Assembly: GCA_964601505.1 (NCBI GenBank)
Contig: CAZRNR010000012.1
Coordinates: forward strand, 1 to 46,523
Origin: DRWZ01 sp964601505
Lineage (GTDB): Bacteria > Calescibacteriota > Calescibacteriia > Calescibacteriales > Calescibacteriaceae
DNA length: 46,523 nucleotides
Direction: 5' to 3'
The notes under the pieces are model-generated. The model was not told where the DNA came from. It did no database searches and saw only the letters and a list, made by a program, of their open reading frames with translations. This document shows, piece by piece, positions 42,030 through 46,523 of the stretch. The stretch's first letter is position 1. Each line of letters begins with the position of its first letter. The position numbers were made by a program, and so were the translations under genes.

Positions 42030-43006
42030 TATTCCTGAACCTTGATTTCTTTGGTTCTGCCTGGATTCTCTAAAAACCACCTGACAGTTTTTTGTATGCC
42101 ATCTTCTATTGAGGTTTTCGGACTCCATCCCAGAATTCTTTTAGCTTTTGAGATGTCAGCCCATGTTGCTGGTATATCAAGAGGATTTGGTTTATCAAAT
42201 ATTATATCCGCTTTACGAGAAAGATTTTTCTCAATAAGTTCAAGAACATAAAGAAGCTCAACAGGATTATTGTTCCCAAGATTTATTATCTCAAATCCAG
42301 ACCCAATAAGCATGCACTTTATAGTTCCATCCACTATGTCTTCAACGAAAGTAAAATCTCTTTTCTGTCTTCCATCTCCAAATATTCTTATAGGTTTTCC
42401 ATCTATTATGTTTTTGATGAATATAAACACACTCATATCTGGCCTTCCAAATGGTCCATAGACAGTAAAATATCTTGGAACAGTTACATCTATCCCATAT
42501 ATGTGGTGGTATGTATATGCTGCAAGCTCAGCAGATTTTTTAGATGCAGCATACGGAGATATAAGGCTATCTGTTTTCATATCTTCAACAAAAGGCAAAT
42601 TGCAGTTGGCGTATATACTAGATGTTGAAGCGAGGACAAACTTTCTGATTCCGTTTTTGACACAAAGATCCAAAAGATTTATTGTTCCCCCAAGATTCAC
42701 ATCAAAATAAAGCTTGGGATTTTTGATACTCGCCCTAACACCTGCTCTAGCTCCAAGATTTAAAATAGCTGAAAATTTCTCTCCATCTAAAGAAAAAACG
42801 CTTTCACGAGATGAGATATCCATTTTTATGAACTCAAAATTCTTATATCCAGATAAAACTTCAATCCTCCAGAGTTTCAGATTTACATCGTAGTAGTCAT
42901 TGAGATCATCAACACCTATAACATTGTATCCCATTTCGCATAATCTCTTTGAAACGAAGCTCCCTATAAATCCAGCTGCACCAGTTACGAGAACTTTATC
43001 AGGCAT
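42029..43006 (-). CDS. UDP-glucuronate 4-epimerase-like NAD-dependent epimerase
   Basis: 325 residues, short-chain dehydrogenase fold. TGAAGFIG at 8-15 binds NAD, VIGVDDLNDYYDVNLKLWRI matches the UDP-glucuronate 4-epimerase branch, catalytic Tyr152-x-x-x-Lys156 (YAASK), and VPRYFTVYGPFGRPDMSVF follows. It should convert UDP-glucuronate to UDP-galacturonate for surface polysaccharide. Related sugar substrates cannot be excluded. The ATG overlaps the fmt end by 8 bp; rsmD overlaps its stop. Confidence 0.87.
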   Translation of the reverse strand: MPDKVLVTGAAGFIGSFVSKRLCEMGYNVIGVDDLNDYYDVNLKLWRIEVLSGYKNFEFIKMDISSRESVFSLDGEKFSAILNLGARAGVRASIKNPKLYFDVNLGGTINLLDLCVKNGIRKFVLASTSSIYANCNLPFVEDMKTDSLISPYAASKKSAELAAYTYHHIYGIDVTVPRYFTVYGPFGRPDMSVFIFIKNIIDGKPIRIFGDGRQKRDFTFVEDIVDGTIKCMLIGSGFEIINLGNNNPVELLYVLELIEKNLSRKADIIFDKPNPLDIPATWADISKAKRILGWSPKTSIEDGIQKTVRWFLENPGRTKEIKVQE

Positions 43007-43916
43007 AATCCAGAATATTATCGCCTACTTTTATTCTCATACCGTTTGCAAAATCCTTCCCACTCAATTGATTTTTACCCTCTCTTTGAAGAATAGAAAG
43101 GATTATCACACCTTCTCCACAAACAACATGAATTCCTTTATCATCAATCTTTAAAACATCTCCAGGTCGCCCGCCTCCTTCAGATATGAAAGTTTTGTGT
43201 ATCAGAACCCTTTGAGACCTTATCATGGTATATATCTTAGGCCAGACAACAAAAGCTCTCATCTTTCTATGTATTTCTTCTGCGCTTTCATTGAATGAAA
43301 AAAAACCGTCCTCCTTTTTTATGAGTCTCGCCCATGTAGCTTTTGATTCATCTTGCTTCACAAAAGAAGCGTTTCCTCTCATTATCTTCTCCATCACCTC
43401 CGGCAGATGATCTGCTCCCATGTCAAAAAGTCTTCCCAAACTTATGAAATCATCATCATCTGAAATTTTCTCTTCTTTTTGAAAGACTATATCTCCTCTA
43501 TCCACTTTTTCATCAACCAAGCATATAGAAACACCTGTGATTTTATCACCAGAAAGTATAGCCCACTGTATAGGAGCAGGTCCTCGCCACCTTGGAAGAA
43601 GAGAAGGATGTATATTCAAACGCCTTCTGATTTCTATAAGATTCAAAACCTGCTTCGGTATTATTCTGCCATATGATGCAACAATCAAGAAATCCGGCTT
43701 AAATTCTGTTATCACTTTGGAAACCGAGTTCCAGTCATCATCATGATGAAAATTTATTTTTTTCTGCATACAGAAAGTTTTAACCGGATTACTTTTGAGA
43801 GTTCTACCTCTTCCCGATGGTTTCTCTCTGGATGTTATAACAAGTATATTGAAACCCAAAAGCTTTTTCAGGACACGAACAGAGAGTTCAGAGTTTCCAA
43901 AAAAAGTTATTCGCAT
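42999..43916 (-). CDS. fmt: Methionyl-tRNA formyltransferase
   Basis: 305 residues from ATG 43916 (MRITFFGNSELSVRVLKKLL); the frame is open for another 56 codons, but those overlap the purD start and do not fit the family. LNIHPSLLPRWRGPAPIQWAI holds the Asn-His catalytic pair and VSICLVDEKVDRGDIV the Asp. It formylates initiator Met-tRNA. The SLLP motif is intact; a KSNPVKTFC region replaces the usual S-PVK. Divergent from purD by 40 bp. Confidence 0.95.
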   Translation of the reverse strand: MRITFFGNSELSVRVLKKLLGFNILVITSREKPSGRGRTLKSNPVKTFCMQKKINFHHDDDWNSVSKVITEFKPDFLIVASYGRIIPKQVLNLIEIRRRLNIHPSLLPRWRGPAPIQWAILSGDKITGVSICLVDEKVDRGDIVFQKEEKISDDDDFISLGRLFDMGADHLPEVMEKIMRGNASFVKQDESKATWARLIKKEDGFFSFNESAEEIHRKMRAFVVWPKIYTMIRSQRVLIHKTFISEGGGRPGDVLKIDDKGIHVVCGEGVIILSILQREGKNQLSGKDFANGMRIKVGDNILDYA

Positions 43917-43956
43917 AAGACGAAAATTTTGCGATTGTGTTAAAAAACTATAAAAA

Positions 43957-45210
43957 ATGAGGATTCTTGTTTTGGGCAGCGGAGGGCGCGAGCATGCTAT
44001 AGGTTGGAGGCTTAAAAAAGACTTTCCAGAGGGCGAATTTTTCTTCGCTCCTGGGAATGGAGGAACAGAAAAAATAGGAGTCAATATCTCTCTGAATCCG
44101 GAAAACCCCTACGAAGTTTCAGCTCTTTGCTCAGAACTAAAGATAGATTTTATTTTCGTTGGTCCAGAAAATCCTCTCGCGAAGGGAGTAGCAGATATGC
44201 TTGAGTCTGAAGGTAGATTATGTTTTGGACCAAAATCTAGTGCAGCAATGATTGAAGCCTCAAAAAGCTTTGCAAAAAAAATTATGCGTAAAGCAAACAT
44301 ACCTACAGCAGATTTCAAAATCTACACGAGAGAAGATTTTTCAGAAGGAAAAATCTCACCGGATAAATTGAAGACACCTATTGTCATAAAAGCATCAGGG
44401 CTCTGCGCTGGAAAGGGAGTTTTTGTATGTAAAGAAAAGAAGGATGTTCAGGAAGCACTCACAAGAATCTTCGTGAAAAGAGAATTTGGAGATGAAGGAA
44501 ATGAAATTGTCGTTGAAGATTATCTTGAAGGTAAGGAACTGTCTTATTTTGCTATCTGCTCCAACAATGAGGCAAGAACAATCGGCTTCGCGAGAGACTA
44601 CAAAAGATTGATGGATGGAGACACAGGACCAAACACAGGAGGCATGGGATCATACACTCCCGTTGAGTATGCAGATGAGAACCTCGCTAAAGAAATAGAA
44701 AGAAAGATAACAAAACCACTTATGGAACAACTTGATAACGAAGGTATAAAATATACCGGCATTCTTTATGTTGGACTTATGATAGATAGCAAGAAGAATT
44801 TTTATGTCCTTGAGTTTAATGTGAGACTTGGAGATCCAGAGACTCAGGTTATTCTTCCGTGCATACAGGGAAACTTCTTTGAATCCGCATTCAGAGCAAC
44901 AGAAGGGAAACTTGTTCCACTTTCTCTTTCCGGATCTGCTCTATGTGTTGTTATGAGCGCAAAAGGATATCCAGAAAAATACGAAAAAGGAATGGAGATA
45001 AAGATAGAAGGAGGAGAAGAAGGAAAAGATTTTTTAGTCTTTCATGCTGGAACTAAAAGAACCGACTCTAAAATTATTTCATCTGGAGGAAGAGTTCTTG
45101 GAGTTGTAGGTCTTGGTAAAACCAAAGAAGAAGCGCGAACATCTGCTTATAGGAAAATCTCCGACATAGTTTTTCCAAACTCACACTTTAGAAAAGATAT
45201 AGGACTATGA
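43957..45210 (+). CDS. purD: Phosphoribosylamine-glycine ligase (GAR synthetase)
   Basis: 417 residues. MRILVLGSGGREHAIGWRL is the PurD start, then FVGPENPLAKGVADML, the ATP-grasp core (KASGLCAGKGVFVC), DYKRLMDGDTGPNTGGMGSYTP and LEFNVRLGDPETQVILP with the metal ligands. It makes glycinamide ribonucleotide in purine synthesis. No other pur gene is near. The full family length is present. Confidence 0.97.
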   Translation: MRILVLGSGGREHAIGWRLKKDFPEGEFFFAPGNGGTEKIGVNISLNPENPYEVSALCSELKIDFIFVGPENPLAKGVADMLESEGRLCFGPKSSAAMIEASKSFAKKIMRKANIPTADFKIYTREDFSEGKISPDKLKTPIVIKASGLCAGKGVFVCKEKKDVQEALTRIFVKREFGDEGNEIVVEDYLEGKELSYFAICSNNEARTIGFARDYKRLMDGDTGPNTGGMGSYTPVEYADENLAKEIERKITKPLMEQLDNEGIKYTGILYVGLMIDSKKNFYVLEFNVRLGDPETQVILPCIQGNFFESAFRATEGKLVPLSLSGSALCVVMSAKGYPEKYEKGMEIKIEGGEEGKDFLVFHAGTKRTDSKIISSGGRVLGVVGLGKTKEEARTSAYRKISDIVFPNSHFRKDIGL

Positions 45211-45559
45211 TTCCTTCATCATCTTCAAAATGAAAAATCACATAATATGAATTTTGTTCTTGAATTATGTTGATTGACAAAAGCACTTGCAAGGAATAAC
45301 AAATAATTTCTTGATAAAATCAGTGAAATATATTTCATAAAATTACATAATCAGTTTGAGATCGAGTTCTCCGGATTATATTGAAAAAGATTTTTCACGA
45401 ACAGAGATGAAGCTGAAGAAAACTATTTAAATCTCAATTTGTGCCAATTGACTCGGAATGTCAAACTTGATGAAACATTTTATGTCCAAGTATGTCATCA
45501 ATAAATCTATCAACTTTGCAAACTATGCAGGATTGTGAATTTTTCAAAATTTATTATGT
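45211..45559. other. Intergenic region with no recognisable gene
   Basis: AT-rich and full of stops in all frames. It holds TTGACA (45274-45279) with TAACAA 17 bp on, a weak promoter candidate for the RDD gene, but the 260-bp distance makes this uncertain. No repeat, tRNA or terminator was found. Confidence 0.6.
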
Positions 45560-45916
45560 ATGGATGATTTTGAAAGAGCTTTCAGAAAGTTTTTAGCAGT
45601 TTGCACAGACCGAGTGATAATACTTATCTTGACCGTAGATGTAGTTGTAATATTGGAACTAAAAATAATTGCAATGATTGTTCTTTTCGTTTTCCTTGAT
45701 TTTATGGTATATGTTGTTTTGAGAACTTTTCTTGAGAGAACTCCTGGGGACATTATGTTCGGCATCGCGCTAAAGGTTGGATTTCCCAGATTTTTCAGAT
45801 TATCCTTAAGATGGTTATTAGGGTTTCTTTCGCCATTTACTGGATTTCTTTTGCATGTTCCCGCGATAAAGTGGAGGAGTTTTTGTGATACCATAGTTGG
45901 AATAGAGGTGATATAG
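45560..45916 (+). CDS. RDD-family membrane protein
   Basis: 118 residues. RKFLAVCTDRVIILILTVDV gives an R...D start, and RTPGDIMFGIALKV is the RDD-family version of TPGKxxxGIxV, followed by FRLSLRWLLGFLSPF and FCDTIVGIEVI at the end. Three TM segments near 15-35, 36-56 and 80-100. Function of the family is not well established. No ribosome-binding site is evident. Confidence 0.65.
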   Translation: MDDFERAFRKFLAVCTDRVIILILTVDVVVILELKIIAMIVLFVFLDFMVYVVLRTFLERTPGDIMFGIALKVGFPRFFRLSLRWLLGFLSPFTGFLLHVPAIKWRSFCDTIVGIEVI

Positions 45917-46523
45917 AATCTGCGCATGTAAATTCGCAAAGACTTAAACTATACCAAAGAATACAAAATTTCTTCTCGTCATCTCTGAAAAAGAGGTGAA
46001 GAATAGGTTCCGATGTCAAGACCTTTAATGAATGAGAATAAACCAGTATCCAAAACAAAAAGAGAGGAAAGCAGGATACAAGCTCAAAAAATAAAACAGC
46101 TAATGGCATAACCATTTGTGGTACAGTATAACGAGTGGTATGAAAAATGTGAAGTTTCTTGAAAAATAATTGAAACAATCTGATTGTCTTCAGACCAGAA
46201 TCGGCAAGCACAAAGAAGTTATGAGGGTTAGAAAATTTATTTTTTCTTTTTTCTATTTATCCTTTTTGATATTAGAAATTATATCTTCAAAAACCTTTCA
46301 ATTTATTTTCAGTCGCAGAAATATTTTTTGGATTTTTTTAATATCGTTAAGGCATTTTTCAGAAAACATGCTAGAGAGAGTTTCTTGTCGCTGAATATAG
46401 ATTTTTTGCATTCTCCTCAACGACTGAAATTTTTACCTAAAAATTCTCAAAAAACTTGACTTTTCCCTTGCAAATGATTAATCTACAATCAGGGTGAGTA
46501 TTGAACCATCGTGGAATTTAAAC
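45917..46523. other. Terminal region without a convincing gene
   Basis: No reading frame looks real; frames at 45837-46211 (minus) and 46170-46394 (plus) have biased composition and no family likeness. A promoter-like TTGACT (46456-46461), 17-bp spacer, TAATCT (46479-46484) near the edge could serve a gene starting at or beyond the window end. Confidence 0.5.
46456..46484 (+). promoter_or_regulatory. Possible promoter at window edge
   Basis: TTGACT and TAATCT are 17 bp apart, followed by AGGGTGA and possible GTG starts at 46494 and 46511. The -10 is a poor match, so this is a low-grade candidate. Confidence 0.25.

Noticed and set aside
41484..42128. Longer rsmD start
   Set aside because: The first 33 codons lie inside the epimerase gene; the GTG at 42029 joins its stop as TAGTG and gives the usual RsmD start.
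42999..44084. Longer fmt start
   Set aside because: The extra 56 residues do not resemble the family and cross into purD; ATG 43916 gives the standard MRITFFGN start.
45837..46211. Minus-strand frame of 124 codons
   Set aside because: It overlaps the end of the RDD gene and has an aromatic-rich, random-like composition.
46170..46394. Possible 74-residue membrane protein near the window end
   Set aside because: Phe/Ile-rich as expected from AT-rich random DNA, no ribosome-binding site, no family likeness.

Overview
The window is an AT-rich, gene-dense chromosomal segment from a flagellated, diderm (Gram-negative-type) bacterium. Evidence for an outer membrane is two family-9 (heptosyl-type) glycosyltransferases, a LolC/E-type lipoprotein exporter permease and a protein with a CFI-box-like segment and a probable outer-membrane barrel. 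Flagellin, flgC, fliE, fliF, fliN and fliI show motility. Operons are short and scattered (atpDC without the other ATP synthase genes, ilvH without ilvB, secDF alone, a flagellar cluster without fliG/fliH), a pattern common in deep-branching thermophilic lineages. I cannot name the phylum. A thermophilic or uncultured lineage is inference from base composition and Lys/Glu/Ile-rich proteins only. Two runs of exactly 100 N are scaffold gaps, and both fall inside tandem repeats.

Layout. 1-8.6 kb, mostly plus strand: flagellin C-terminus, DUF2851 protein, GAF/HD-GYP regulator, surface protein, a TlpA/CcmG-like thioredoxin (minus), MBL-fold hydrolase, DsbB, glycosyltransferase 9, hydroxyacid dehydrogenase and NAD kinase. 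8.6-10.3 kb, minus: RNase HII-like protein and enoyl-CoA hydratase. 10.3-16.6 kb: flagellar cluster flgC-orf67-fliE-fliF (plus) facing gspF-like-fliN-fliI (minus). 16.8-22.5 kb: siroheme dehydrogenase, small membrane protein, chlorite-dismutase/HemQ-family protein, BKACE enzyme, tRNA-Arg, two putative DNA-binding proteins, a small exported protein, atpC and atpD. 22.6-25.7 kb: YrdC-like protein, IS605 remnant, map, lolC/E. 25.7-32.2 kb: repeats, glycosyltransferase 9, ribokinase, tRNA-Val, IS605 remnant, ackA and phosphoketolase. 32.2-35.9 kb: asd, ilvH, acyl-CoA carboxylase beta chain, pgpA. 35.9-40.8 kb, minus: FkbM methyltransferase, tmk, CopD-like protein, secF, secD. 40.8-41.5 kb: a 32-bp tandem array split by a mobile element. 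41.5-46.5 kb: rsmD, UDP-glucuronate epimerase-like gene, fmt, purD, an RDD protein and about 600 bp without a recognisable gene.

How the genes work together. Phosphoketolase and acetate kinase overlap and together turn sugar phosphates into acetate plus ATP. DsbB and the TlpA-like protein serve periplasmic disulfide chemistry. The siroheme gene and the HemQ-family gene share a tetrapyrrole neighbourhood with TTATCT/AGATAA palindromes around it. The asd-ilvH-carboxylase-pgpA group looks like one transcription unit.

I did not find a complete, clearly novel multi-gene system. The most original signals are: (1) a dispersed, terminal-inverted-repeat element of which one copy sits in a 32-bp tandem array with a 10-bp target duplication, so that its removal restores the exact 32-bp period; (2) a wHTH-like gene whose stop codon lies inside the downstream tRNA-Arg; (3) a double ribbon-helix-helix protein next to it; (4) a proline-rich expanding repeat in FliF.
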